A stretch of DNA of 64,000 nt from Ligula intestinalis (Eukaryota > Platyhelminthes > Cestoda > Diphyllobothriidea > Diphyllobothriidae): the NCBI GenBank assembly GCA_036362985.1, contig JAYGXS010000004.1:69395474-69459473 (forward strand), given 5' to 3'. The notes beneath the pieces were generated by a model. It worked only from the letters and a program-made list of their open reading frames with translations, had not been told where the DNA came from and did not search any database. Every line of letters begins with the position of its first letter. The stretch's first letter is position 1. Made by a program: the position numbers and the translations under genes. Shown piece after piece: positions 34,547 through 46,787 of the stretch.

Positions 34547-35907
34547 CTACAAGAAAGGGGAGAGGATATGAGGTCCATAGACTGAAGGTGAAAGGTGATT
34601 AGTCAAGAAGCCATGGAATTGATTGAAGAGGGGGTGGGGAGTTCGACCGGGATATACTCTTCACTGGAACGAACAATGAGGCGCGAGTGAGTGAGTGGTG
34701 TGCAGATGGAGGACAGAAGTTGGGCATTTTGTCTTCTACCGGCGACCAGATCGGTAGGCCTTGCCAACGGTGCCTTGGCAACGAGCAACCACAATCAAAA
34801 GAATACTTATAGCGCCGGCGCTGAGCCCGCCAACGGTCACTTGACTGCGCTCCTCTACCTGCTTCTGGGACAGGCAATCACAGGTGCTGTAGAGTACTGT
34901 TGACCAAGCAGTTGATCAATCGGCCAGTGGCTCGGTCTCGCATGACGTTTGTGCATTCATGCCCAAAGCATGCTAGCAGACAGACGCACATGCAGCGTCC
35001 GGGCCTGTCGGGATGTGAGCCTACCTCTGAGTTTCTGTATACCATAAACAACTCCTTTTGGTCTTACCCCTGCTCTTCCTAAACGGGACTGTGCGTGATG
35101 GTTGTAGCGTTCTGAGCATAATCACGGCTTAGACTTTTACAGACTGACGCGACCAGCGTTGTATTATTCGGTATCACCAGCCTGCTATGCTAAAACACGT
35201 GACCTGGATGACATGAAATCGGAAAGAAGATCCCCTTGGACAGTGGAATTCCCATTTGCATTCTGGAAGTTTAAGGATATGAATATATGCACCCCTCCTC
35301 ATGCCTGTTATATATGACTATCCGTAAAATGGAGGTGGTGGTGGAAGCGACTTTGCCAGTAGGGCCTTGTAATCACTAAAAAGCTCACCGGCTGACGATC
35401 TAATGTGTAGGTTTTTAGTTATTATTACCATACCATACCTGCTTTTTTGATTTAGGTAAGCATGCTATGTTAGAGTCACGCTTCTGACTGAGCTTAATAC
35501 AATGCACAATGAGTGAGTTTATGTAAACTTTGAAGGTTTAAGGGTTGCGTTAGAGAATAAACTTAGGAAGAGAGCTAGGGTGGGGCTAGAATTAAGGCTA
35601 GTGTTGGGGTTTAGCGTTCCTGCCGTAATCGTTTTGCCTAATTCCGACGTCTTCAATCAATAACCTCTGATTTTCTGTTCGTTTACACGCCCTTTCCATA
35701 TTTGTATATTCCATCTTGTGCAAGGTAGTATACTGCTAACTTTTGAATGCACGAAAACAAGTTATTTTACCTACAACATCCCATAACTTCAATATTTGTC
35801 AAATGCGTCAGATCTGCCACATTTGCAATTCACCAACGTCGACACATCTGCGAAACACGACAATAGAAAGACAAAAACCAAAGCATTGAGCTGGACGGCG
35901 GCAAGCA
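34547..35907. other. TRPM intron, no gene recognised
   Basis: It holds degenerate TTAGGG-like G-rich sequence at about 35540-35625 and otherwise nothing I can support. Confidence 0.4.
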
Positions 35908-38745
35908 ATGAAGCGTAAACCATTGAGACTCGTGTCCATTCCAGGTTTACTGTCGACAAATTACCGCTCAATTTTTAATAAAAGTGTTGAATTATCGGCA
36001 CTCATGTTGAAAAAGGAGCACAGTAAGTCAGCCGTTATTTGTCTTCAAGAGACTTGGCTCAACAGTGATATTGAGTCGCAACTAATTGCGCCGCCGGAAT
36101 TGCATTCTTTTCGGACGGACAGAAAATCCTTATCGAGCAGTAGAGGTGGTGGAGTGGCACTCTTTGTAAACAAGCAATGGTGCACAAATTTTAAGTCCCT
36201 GTTTTCCTTTTCGGATGACTTAATAGGTGCCATTGCTGCAGTCTGCAAACCTCGATTTTTACAAAATTCTCAAGAAATCATCTATGTTAGCATCTGTATT
36301 CCCCCCTCTACCTGCCAAAGCGCTTTAGGGCGTTTTTTTGTTTTCTTTCCCTTAAACTTGCCCTACTGGCCTGCGAATATATTATTGTTTATGTGGTGAC
36401 TTCAACCGTGTGAATCTACGGTCCCTCACATTGTTAGGTTTTGATGACCTAGTTTCGTTCAACACTCGTGCTGACGCCCCTCTTGATCACATTTTGACCA
36501 ATTATCCTAAACATTTTGTTGTCAAAAATAGAGCCACAGTGTTTTATCGGGCCTGCTTACCATCTATTGTGGTTCTAAGAAAGGGCTGTTAGCAAAATCC
36601 GAGAGGAAACTTAAGGTTCGCGACACGCCCCAACAGAATATATTTTTCCTCCAGACCTACAAATTTCAAAAACTTTCGGCACTTCTCAACCAGTCGAATG
36701 TCGAGTCGTGCTCCAATTTTCTCACAACTTTTTTGAATGAAATTTTTACCATATGTCGTCCTCCTGACATTGCCATGGTTAGACCTGACAGAATCTCTTC
36801 TCCCCATCTAAAAACTTTGAGACGCCGAAAGGAATTGTTCTACAAACTAGGTCTGCGAGATAGACTAAAGGATGTGAACGTCCTAATAAAGCGTAAGATT
36901 CCCAAGCTAAATGACATTTGTGTTAGTCAGCTTTTTACTTCGATTACATCTTCCGCTCCTCTCTCCTCGGATGAAATTTGGAAAAGTCTTAAGCGTCTTA
37001 CTGGTCAACGCGACACACTAGCACAGGTAGATGCTGACTTAGACTTAGATCGTTTAAATGCAAACTTCATCCACACGCCAACTGCCTCCCGTCTTCCGAC
37101 AGACGCCATTTCCTTATTACCAAGTGTCTTTGTTCCTGTGTCTGTGGAAACAATGATGAAACATCTTAAAAAGGTTCGAGGTTCAACAGCTGCAGGACCA
37201 CATGAGATCTCACAATTTCTCCGAAAATCCTGCTCTTTTCAGTTAGCACCAGCATTGACACGCCTCATCAACTTTGTCTTCAAGCAGTCTAAGATTCCTG
37301 ATGAGTGGCGATCAGTGATAATCACTTCCATTCCAAAAAAGCCCCCCTCTTTTGGTCCAAAATCTTTTCGTCCAATTGCCTGCTCTTCTGCACTATTAAA
37401 CCTTGCAGAACGAGTTGTCTTCGACATCGTCACGCCTTTTTCTTCCGAATATTCTGAGCCCTTGCAATTTGCGTATAAGACTAGGTGTAGTACACTAGAT
37501 GCTGTTGCTCTGGTAGTCAATTCTGCTCTATGAGATTAAGCTAAGGGCTTCCGTGCATACGGTTGTGCTTTTCTCGACTACTCCTCAGCCTTTTATACGA
37601 TCCCACGCCATCTTCTTCTTAATAAATCCTCTGCATGTGGCTCTCCAGGCTGGGCTGTGTCTTGGCTCGGAGACTATTTTACTTCCCGCACTCAATTCGT
37701 TCAGTGTGGAAAGCGAAAATCCATGGTCCTTCCCAACAACTGTGGAGTTCTTCAAGAGGCTATATTATCCCCTCATCTCTTCTCTCTCCACACTGACGGA
37801 CTACGATCACCAAACGAATGCTTGTTTGTTAAATATGCTGATTATATGGTTGTTGGCCATCCCCTAAAAAGTCAGTTACATCTCCAAATACTGAAGGAAG
37901 GCCTAGACCATGTCTCAACATGGTCGTCAGCAAATGGCCTTTTACTTAACGAGCGAAAGTCAGTCCAGTGTATTTTTTGACTGCGATCCTCTCCCAGTCC
38001 CGAAATTATCGACATTCTGCTCACCAAAGTATCCCGTTTCCGATACCTTGGTGTTACACTAGCATCCAAACTTACATTTTCCCTTCATATAGACGGCCTT
38101 TTTATCAAAATCCGTAAACTTTTATATTATATTCACCGCTTGCGTTCATATCACACACCGCAAGCCCTAATCTGGCGTTTTGTAGATGCCTGTATTCTCC
38201 CCTTATTCTTTACGGCTCTCTGGTTGTTTTCAAGCCTAACTTAAAAAAACCTAGTCATTTTGAAATGTAGCCTCCGAATGCTCTCTTCAGCTGCTGGTAT
38301 TTCCTATGTTTCTCTAGCTGACATTATAATACAGCGCCACTTTAAAACGGTCCAGCAATTTGCAGATCGCACCCTTAATGAAGTCGCTCACCCTCTTCAC
38401 TCTGAAATAATGACTGCGAAGTTTTCCCGTCCCATGCGTGGAAATTTCCGTCATTTGTCTTGCTGCAAATCAGCATATCAGCACTCGGTACTCCAATTCC
38501 TAGCACGCTACCTCACCTGTCAAAAAGCAAAAATTGAGAAGTTGAAAGCCGATCTGTCTCCATAGTTGATGTATATATCGTGTAAAACTTGCATTGTGAG
38601 TATTACATGACCTTTTTACCTTTTAAAATGGTTCATTACTTAACCTTTTTCTGCTCTCCGTGAATGGAGCCATTTTTCGCTGAAAATTTATGATGTTTAT
38701 TCGTACATAAAGCAAGATCCTCTTCTTCTTCTTCTTTCTTCCTTC
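35908..38745 (+). mobile_element. Non-LTR retrotransposon, nearly full-length but inactivated
   Basis: Endonuclease at 35908-36592: LSTNYRSIFNKSVELSALML, AVICLQETWLNSDIESQ, SSSRGGGVALFVNK and a degraded D-H-I-L-T-N block. Reverse transcriptase at 36733-37980: GSTAAGPHEISQFLRK, SVIITSIPKKPPSFGPKSFR, PIACSSALLNLAERVVFD, ILSPHLFSLHTDGLRS and VKYADYMVVGHP. C-terminus at 37984-38565: FRYLGVTLASKLTF. Frameshifts near 36400, 36600 and 37533 break it. The 3' end reaches a (TTC)n tail at about 38720-38745. It lies antisense in the TRPM intron. Confidence 0.9.
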
Positions 38746-38929
38746 CCTGTGGCTACTTTGTCCTAGTCTCCATAGAGCTAGTAACGTAGAAGCCTGTTGG
38801 TTGCTTTGAGCTTAGCCTGCCCGTTGACCAGGATTACATATGGAAGCCGTCCGTCTCGTGTGAGACCTTCAGCTATGAAACTCACCCAACCCATAAACGG
38901 CTGGTCATTTAAGTTTGTGTGTGTGATGA

Positions 38930-39250
38930 CTAGCTCTTCATGAAGTGCGCTGTGGAACACTTGTCGTGACTAGCTCACGTCGAAGTGCAGTTTTGGTATG
39001 CTTGCTGTTTCCGGCCTCAGGAACAGCCAATCACAGATCGACTCTCACATGACCCCATGTAACGGCTGCCGAGCAGACGTGACTTCAGACGCTGTCCACT
39101 GGCTTGTGGTTTTGTGGTCGCCTGACAGCCAACTTCCTTTTGCCTATTGCTCACATCCTTGTGTACAGAATGAAGTATTCCCACCACTCTGGCCTCCCAT
39201 GACTTCTCTTAAGGAACCGGGCCTGAACATCGCAACTGCCAGGCTTTAAA
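38930..39250 (+). repeat. Dispersed repeat R1, well-preserved copy
   Basis: gtgactagctcacgtcgaagtg, gaacagccaatcacag, gcagacgtgacttcagacgc, gtacagaatgaagtattcc and aaggaaccgggcctgaacat are shared in order with 45330-45610 and 51030-51290. No reading frame is conserved between copies. I see no clear A/B boxes, so the class is uncertain. Confidence 0.7.
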
Positions 39251-39647
39251 TTACTTAACCACCTGAGATGTGTGTGCGACAAATTTTCAGTTAATTTTCA
39301 CTCTCCTCTGGCCTTCGAAACTTGATTACTCTCGTCAGCATTACGGCAGACTTTGCAGAAAACGACCAAAGGTGCTCTTTGACTGCATCGCACCAAGCCA
39401 AAGAACGAACATATCGGTCGAAGGAGCAAACCAAGGAGCCGAATAATGGGCAAAACTGTCTGAAGTTCCGTTTGAGGTCTCAGTCACAACAAGCTTTTAA
39501 AAGTTGATGAAAGACCAATTTGCTTGTAATGTCAGCCAGTTAATCAAACTGGTCCAGTAAGTATCTTTTCTTTTTAGGATTTTTTTGTCTCGGAAAAATT
39601 TATTTGACTCATCTACAACGCACCTGTAAGACATGCACAGAACTTAC

Positions 39648-39783
39648 GTGAAAATGGCGATTAGCAGATTGATCAGGAGCAAGTTGGTCATGAGCGTAAA
39701 AACCGACTGCAGAGCGACGATCCAGTAGGGTGCATTTGAGTAGCTGCACAAGTATTGCGAGTTGTTTTTACAGGTTCCATGAA
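39648..39783 (-). CDS. TRPM: TRPM channel exon h (outer pore and S6)
   Basis: 136 bp, bounded by ctacag|TTCATG and TTCAC|gtaagt, entry phase 1 and exit phase 2. It gives HGTCKNNSQYLCSYSNAPYW, with two cysteines in the outer pore, then IVALQSVFTLMTNLLLINLL and IAIF. The N-(I/L)-L-L-x-N-L-L-I-A-(M/I)-F sequence is the hallmark of TRPM S6. This exon was the clearest single marker of the gene. Confidence 0.95.
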
Positions 39784-40046
39784 CTGTAGACAGAGACAGA
39801 CAGCGACATGGAAAAGGGTTAGCGTTAGGGAAATAATTATTTTCAAAAAACATTCTTCTGGCATGATTTCCAGCCTTTTTGGTTTGCAATATATTTCACG
39901 AATTCAATCCCTATCTATTTGATATTTCAGAAGATAAATTGGCGAACATACGTTTGTTTTCGATAAATTCTCGTCAGGCCTTTACATTTATATGGTATGA
40001 ATAAACTATGGTGGTTGGTGGACAGATGAAGTGTTCTCGTTGTCAC

Positions 40047-40098
40047 TGTGGGGAGGAGGGGGGAGGAAAGGGGATGGGGGGAGTTGGGGGAGTTGAGA
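40047..40098 (+). other. G-rich tract with G-quadruplex potential
   Basis: Runs of three to six G separated by short loops (ggggaggaggggggagg ... ggggggagttgggggag). The C-rich complement is in the TRPM transcript, so any quadruplex would be on the coding-opposite strand. Confidence 0.55.
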
Positions 40099-40106
40099 TC
40101 AAAGTG

Positions 40107-40683
40107 TCAACGTCTAGACGGCCCGGCGTCCAGGACCGCCGATAAGGTGTGCGTGGCTGGACTTGGGACTTGGTCATCTCTGCGGGGGCCCGTTTCCGAG
40201 GCCTGTGGTCCGCTGTGGGTGGCCGTGTTACCTAGTTTCGCCCATGGCAACTGGGGCGCCGCGACGAAATTCTTTTGGGCACATAGCAGCGGTCTGCGTA
40301 GCCTGATGGCGACCGCCTCTGTCGTCGCCAACAGACGCTGTCCAATGAGTTTTGAGTAGCTTGAAGGCACCTTGTAAATCACTCGGAAGGCCTCTTTGGC
40401 ATCCACGCGATGGTTCGAGTCCACCAGGTGCGCTAAGATTTAACTGTTTACACCTTTAAGTTGGCCCTTCCCTAACCATGCGGGTATGTGTTCCCTTACT
40501 CTTTTGGACAAGCGCCGGCTCGTGCGACCAATATATCCTGCCCCACAGGAACAGGTAAATGAATATATGCACATTGAGGTGGTCTGGGCTGGCAGTTTAG
40601 CCTTAATCTCTCCGTATAAGATGGGAGTAGTCGAGAACAATACATGGGCGTTGGCTGCTGGGAAGGTAGTTGCTACGGCTTGA
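40107..40683 (-). mobile_element. Penelope-like element fragment, GIY-YIG domain
   Basis: Minus strand reads LFSTTPILYGEIKAKLPAQT, then MCIYSFTCSCGAGYIGRTSR and RLSKRVREHIPAWLGKGQLK, a typical GIY-YIG start. After one stop (about 40440) it continues ILAHLVDSNHRVDAKEAFRV. It is the same subfamily as 52750-53380, distinct from the 53402-55845 element. It lies in the TRPM intron, same orientation as the gene. Confidence 0.85.
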
Positions 40684-43080
40684 TATTTCTATATTGTTCA
40701 GAAAATACAGCAATACCATGCATTCCAGCTTTAAGTAATCTGATCGGAGGCCGGAGACTTAGTTCGCAACAGTGATTATAGATGATTCACTGGCCACTGC
40801 CCAGTCCAAAATTTCGGACAACATGCTACTCGATTTTCTGCACCCAACGAATAGGATTTTCATGGTCAGGATAGCAGTTGTTCGTTGATGCGCCACAGTC
40901 CCAAGGTCAACTTGTGATAATAAGGAGACAGTAGAACGAATGGGTTGACTCTGCAAAGCACCCAGAGATTTTTCCGGCGGCAGTTGTCAATGGGCAGGCC
41001 AAAGCATATGATAACGATGTCCAGTCACTTTTAGGCTCGGTGCGAAATGTAGTATGCATATTTGAACTGATGTTCGGCAGTTACTGCGGAATAATCGCTT
41101 TATATTCATAAACTGCCGGCAGGCAGTCAGTAGTATAAAACTATGTAGTTATTTACCATACCGACAGCACACGTGTTTTGCTGAGTTCACGCACCCATTT
41201 CCACGGAAATTTAAAAACAAATACAGCATGTAAACCACGGTTCATTAACCAGAAAACGCATATTCGGAACGCTGATGGTTCAAGTGATCAACCAAACACC
41301 TCGCAGCCCTGTCATGCAGCAATTTAATGGCTGCTAGCGGCCATTGTGGGAATCCGTGATCGCTGACTCATCATGCTTTCACTCGCCAGAGTTGCAGTGG
41401 CGGTGACTACCCTTGACACGCAGTCTTGTGTGAACGACTGCACCCTGTCCACCTCTCGCTCAAGGTCGAACACCACCTACTAACACGCCCAGGCTCGGCT
41501 GTGTCCAAGCCGGTGCGGAACCTCGCGTGGTACAACCAACCACCTTCAAGACTGCATAAGACAAAGGCAGCTAACGGTGGCTGCTCGGATGAATGTCGCC
41601 AAACATCACTTTGGACCCAGTGTGACTGGGGAACGGACCCAACGCGTCCGAGTCAAATCTCCTCCTACCTATCCTTTCAAGCTTTCTGTACAGAATAACC
41701 TCTTCCTACGACTCTGGCCTTCCCATGACTTCCCAGTACCTGTGCTGTGCGTGTTGTAAATAATCGCTTAGGTTTCAAGTCCTGTCCGAGGAAGAGAGAA
41801 AGAAAGAGAAACGGTTTGTGAGAGTAGGTTCAAGTGACTTTGTAAAAGTAATATGACTTGAATTAGCCCAACGGGGGGTGTCATATACAAGCAGCATGTA
41901 CGGTTGTGCCCTTCAGAATAGGCACGCACGTACGCCGCAGTTTTTCAGACCTTACGGCGACTGGGTAGTGGGTAAAAGGTGCCAGACATGTAGGAATGCT
42001 AGCGGTCGGCTACAGACACCAATACTAGAGCTTAGACGAAAAAAGTGTACGACGAGGGCAGCCCGCAACGCTCCGCGTCGACCTTCCTCTTTGCGCCAAT
42101 ACCCATCATGCAACAATGGCATGAAAAAGTAACCTTAGGGCGCTGTGACTAGCCTATCAGAACGCTCCGTCTGCGTGTGCCACAAGACAACGCACGCTGT
42201 CAAGACAACAAATGCATGCTGTCCTGAAGGGTTGTCATAAAGTTAGACTAAGCAAGACCCAGTTTAACCTATTTCTCAGTCCACAGGAGGCCGTGGTTCC
42301 GACAATATAAAACCCTCAGCATTAGAGTCTGTGTGATAAACTGAATGCAAATAATAGTTCATCTGTTACTACTATCTGACTTTGTCTGTGATGACGAATC
42401 TGCGAATAGAAGTGTTGTCCCAGCGATCGAGTCGTCTTCTTGTCGGTTCATGTTTTGCTCATCAGAATAAATTTGTTGGTTTGCTTGCGTTGAATGTTAG
42501 TTGAATGACGATGAATGCAAATAAGTTGGATTTTCGTGAGGAATGGTCATGCAGGACCGGCCCCTTAATTAAGTATCACAGGATTAGGAGTCCCCGTCTC
42601 TTGTATGTCAGATCCGTCTTTATCATTCATTTATTACCAGTACGGTAAGGATGCCATTTTCCTAGCCGCACACAGACCCAATTCATATCCACATATGATG
42701 GGTTCCTTACATGGACAACTTTTCCGGCATATTGTTTGAACCACAGGCTGGGGTTGAGTGTAAGGACAATTAATTATTTAGATCGGCAGTCGGCAGTCAG
42801 AGAACTTACCCATTCCACTCTACAATTAACAGACTCGGGTCGCCAGTAACAGTCGCAAGGAAGCCTTAACAAAATCCTCTGTGTTGGAGAATCAACAAAC
42901 TAGTTAAAAAATCAAAATAGACATTTCGAAACACACAAGGATAGCCACTTAACCCCAACCCCAGCGTAAAACTAACGTAAAACCTAAATCTCAAATCCAG
43001 TTCTACCTTAAACTAAAAACCATACAGTTTCCGGGATCCTGAACCTCAACTTCTAACATAATCCTGAGCCTAACTCCCAA
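40684..43080. repeat. TRPM intron; R1-like copy at about 41400-41760
   Basis: 41400-41760 has R1-type 3' blocks (tgtacagaataacctcttcc, actctggccttcccatgactt). 42390-42440 carries part of the PLE-end repeat (cagcgatcgagtcgtcttcttg). 42950-43080 is a degenerate C-rich, telomere-like tract. Nothing coding was recognised. Confidence 0.45.
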
Positions 43081-43880
43081 CTTAGACCTTAAACCCAACT
43101 GATATTTCCGGTTGAGCAAGTTCTCCACCTCCTTCTCCAGCAAAAATCCTGTTCAACCTACATATGATTGCTGCCCTCTTATGAAAGCTGCCTCCCTTCC
43201 TCTGATCCGCGTGCCCATGACCCCTCCCTTCCTCGAATGCTGACCACCCTCCCGTGTTTACGCTTTTCACTTGACTGCACACGACTGAATACTGCCCCCA
43301 GCTCCCTTCATTCAGCCCCTTAGCTTGTTATCACGATTTCCCACAATACTGGCGGCCCCGTTGACGTCAGAGACAGTGGTTTCGACTGCCGAAGATGAAC
43401 ACCCGTAAGGTGACTTTGTGATGGAAAGCTAGCTCTCCGTTCCCCCCTTCTGGGCCCAGTTAGCCGTGGCTACTGCGCGGCCTAGCCACCCCACACCGCC
43501 GACACACATATTGCCTCTGTTCACAAACCATCCCCTTTTTCGCTATGGTGTTTCGGAGCCATCCTGATGCCACATGGATTGTCTCTTGAAATAATATAAA
43601 AACAGAGCAAAAACCTTCTCTCCCACTATCACACACACACTTTCCCTGCGTGGCGATGTTGAACTTGTGTTGTTCCCTTGTATACTGTCAGAGGATTTGG
43701 CCAATTCCCTTCGCTCTTGACTTTGTGCATCCATTTTTGAGGTTTGTAAATCGTTGATGCTCTACTATTTTCCTTAATAGCACCGAACTGCCCTGAAAGT
43801 TGTTATCATTGGGTTTGACCTACGCATGAATATTGTATACAGAGTGCGAGAAGCCAAGAAAGATGATACACGATGCCGTT
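43081..43880 (+). repeat. Dispersed repeat R5, copy 1
   Basis: Long shared blocks with 48590-49580 and 49690-50015: ctgaatactgcccccag, cccagttagcc(g/a)(t/c)ggctact, atcctgatgccacat, ttgtgttgttccctt, gttgttatcattggg(t/g)tt and gccaagaaagatga. Copies lie in the same orientation. No protein was recognised; it could be an LTR or a non-autonomous element. Confidence 0.65.
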
Positions 43881-44013
43881 TGAATGACCATTTTACAGGT
43901 TAAGTACATATCTCGGTGGAATTCTATTTTGGTTCCGGAAACTGTTTAAGTAATGTAATGTTTTCGCAACAAAGTGGCGCGCCATTCAATAGACGCAGAA
44001 ATTTACTAACATT

Positions 44014-44840
44014 TCTTACTTAGAATTGATTGGGTGTGCCAACTTCGGGCATTTTTACTTACTTACTTATACTTTATAGTTTATTGGGTTTGTTGATACC
44101 CTTAAAAAATTGGTGATTAGGAGGTCGTCTACTTCAAGTTTTCTGAGGTCCAACTTGCCGTTCTTGAGTAAGATTAGTATAGTTTGCGGTACGGAGCACC
44201 GTGCAAGCCTGCAAGCTACGTGATTTTTATTCAGTATTTGATTGATTGAAATTATTGATATTTAAGTTCACTTTTCCGTTTAGTGTTCAGTTCATTATTA
44301 TGTTTACTATTTTTATTTATTTTTTAAATTATTTTTTAAGATGAGCCAGTTTAGCTTACGTTAATTTGCGGCTTTTAATTGGGTGATTTTGAGGGACACA
44401 CGACAAGATGGCGTGAGAATGGATCTGGCGTGGACATTGACTAATCACATGTGCCAACCCCCTTCCACCCCCATTTACGCGTAGCCAACGCTTGTGGTTT
44501 TCTCACTTTAGTTGACAATGACTTCTCGTGTATAGTCGAAAGCTCAGAAGAATAAAATTACCCTTTCAGAGATCGCGTCTTCTTTGTTACAACAAGAACC
44601 TGGGGCGCGCATACTTATTTCTATTTGCCAATATTTGCATAATTGTAAATTTGAATTATAGTACGTTTTATGTTGACAAACATTATTTAATTATTCCTGG
44701 ATTATCTTGTCTTATAAAATTCATTTTAATTATCTTTTCCTTTTCTTGTATTGCCCATACTCCATAATCCTTGCTTCATCCGATTGTGTATTACAGAAGA
44801 ATAGGGCTTTCGCGTGCTGATCTGGGATTCTACGTATGAT
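44014..44840 (+). repeat. Dispersed repeat R2, copy 2, with an insertion
   Basis: Collinear with 24487-25140 but interrupted at about 44385-44630 by sequence with a PLE-type end (gtcgaaagctcagaagaataaa, cagagatcgcgtcttctttg). It ends less than 100 bp from the donor of TRPM exon g. Confidence 0.65.
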
Positions 44841-44927
44841 TCTACCGCTTTCTGTTTGAATTGGGTCGATTCCGTGCGCACTCCCAATGCAGCAGTTATG
44901 AAGACGAATGAATGTTTCAGGACTCAC

Positions 44928-45129
44928 TGACTTTTTGAAGGTTCTCTTCACTGTCAAATTCACCAAACATTTGGAAGAAATTCCTCCTCAGGATATTTGT
45001 GAGAAGGCTCATCGGGCTATGCGGGTCCTCTTTGCCACCGGGTCGATAGATGACAGTGACAAATACCACACTGTACATCAGCCAGAAGAGGAAAAGAATG
45101 AGCAGGAAAGGTAGCATATCTTTTTTAAG
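44928..45129 (-). CDS. TRPM: TRPM channel exon g (S5 and pore)
   Basis: The exon runs from ttttag|CTTAAA to AAAGTCA|gtgagt, 202 bp, leaving phase 1. It encodes LKKDMLPFLLILFLFWLMYS and further hydrophobic residues (S5), then RPGGKEDPHSPMSLLTNILR and RNFFQMFGEFDSEEN. The last part is the pore helix with an F-G-E-F filter, comparable to the F-G-(Q/E)-I region of TRPM channels. The donor was chosen because the next exon starts with two bases that complete the codon. The alternative AAA|gtcagt would put the next exon out of frame. Confidence 0.92.
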
Positions 45130-45329
45130 CTAAAAAGTGGGAAAAAGGGAAATAAAAAAAAACACGATTAGACAACCGGCCAGTTTATGACAGGTAAATA
45201 TGGGTTCAGGTGCTTTGGTAGCTCACTTGGTGGCACATTATGCATATTTTACATGGAATTTGGTTATTTCTAAGTAAGAAACTAATATTCGATAAAAATA
45301 GCTGCATGCGAAGTGCATCCATGAAGGCT

Positions 45330-45610
45330 TGTCGTAGCTAGGTCAAGTTGACGTGCATTTTGAGGACGCTTGCTGCTTCCGACCCCTAGAACAGCCAATC
45401 ACAGGCCGACTCACACAGGACCACATGTGCTGACTTCCGAGCAGCTATCACGCCGTCCGCTGGCTTGCGATTGTGCGGTCATCGAAAAGTCAATTTCCTA
45501 TTGTCTTTTCTCCCATTCACTCTGCACAGAATAAACTCTTCCTATCACTTTGGCCATTCCATGACTCATCTCTCCTATCAAAAGCCTGGGCCTGGAAGAT
45601 TGCGGTCGTT
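45330..45610 (+). repeat. Dispersed repeat R1 copy
   Basis: cgcttgctgcttccgacccc, gaacagccaatcacaggccg, cagaataaactcttcctatc and gggcctggaagattgcggtcg, in family order. It lies in the intron between TRPM exons f and g... on the antisense strand relative to the gene, downstream side of exon f and upstream of exon g. Confidence 0.7.
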
Positions 45611-46285
45611 AGGATTAAGCTGATTATGCATAACACACCTCGATAAGCTCACTCCTCTACCCTGCCAATAGCCACACAGAATTAGTAGTGTTGGAAGAAG
45701 GCAATGACCCACTTCTGACTTATTGGCCGTCGTCAGGACACAACAATATGATTTGTTCTGGAAAAAAGCACAAAGCCATCGTCATCACCAGAAGGAGTTT
45801 CCCTATCCCCGTGTTCCACCCGCTAGCCGTTCTAAATGATATGACATCATATTACGTAGGTTCAGATGGCCCTGTGTGATTCAAAAAGAAAATAAGCGCC
45901 TGTTTCTAATTTTCTTCAGTCTACATGAAAACATATTATCTTAAGCCAGAATTGTCACCAACTTGTCTACCAACATCAATACCACGAACACTTGGACCAG
46001 GCAACAAGTGCGAGAAATATCTGCCGATTTAAGTGTTGTTTGAATCTTGTAGAGCAGACGTTGAATCACACACCGAAAGCCCATAATACCAGTGTGCTGC
46101 AAGGGAACTCTTTTATAAATGTGACTTCCTTCTTTTATAACAATCATTTGTTGTCAGTACTATTATTTTAAGTTTGTATATATGTATTAACATGGATGAA
46201 CTTCCGAGGTCCAAATAAATTCCCCCGTTTTTTATCCCCCATAGAACATGAAGAAGTAAACAAGGCGCTTCAAAAGACTGCACCA
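45611..46285. other. TRPM intron, no gene recognised
   Basis: Short open frames without motifs. Nothing supported until the foldback at 46286. Confidence 0.4.
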
Positions 46286-46692
46286 TGTTGGTGCTGATGC
46301 TTCGAATACATCCTTTTTTCCGTCATCAGAGTGATGAGCTACTGGTTCCTGTTTGCCGAGAGTCATTTGGTTTCGCCGTCTGTCTCGTATAATAGGTATG
46401 GGCGAATTATTAGCTGATCCGCACACCCGTATATGAGGGAAGGTCGCATAGTTGCCGTGCGTACAGAGACCCAACTGTGACAACAACAGTTGGACCGGCG
46501 ATAAATTACACACGAGAGCGCCAGCCATCCGCAACCGAGAAGCCGCAGTCAATCCGTGGACAGCGTGAGGCTCAGAGCTCGCGCTGTATTATACGAGGCA
46601 GATGGCGAGACAAAGCGACTCTCGGTAAGCAGGAACCAGTACCTCACAACCCTGATGATGGAAAATACGATAGTTCCGAAATGTCAACGCCA
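46286..46692. repeat. Foldback element with hammerhead-like motif in each arm
   Basis: The left arm (46286-46394) is the reverse complement of the right arm (46587-46692), with a 192-base spacer. The right arm reads ctgatga-t-ggaa, a 10-base loop, ttcc, gaaa (46652-46681). The left arm on the minus strand reads ctgatga-c-ggaa ... ttc-gaag. There is no protein. It lies about 95 bp beyond the donor of TRPM exon f. Confidence 0.75.
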
Positions 46693-46787
46693 ATATAATG
46701 TGGTCCCTGGAAGCACCTTGTTTCTTTATTCTTCTTTATCATCTTCCTTTGGGATGATGAACGGAATAATATATATATGTTGCCTAC

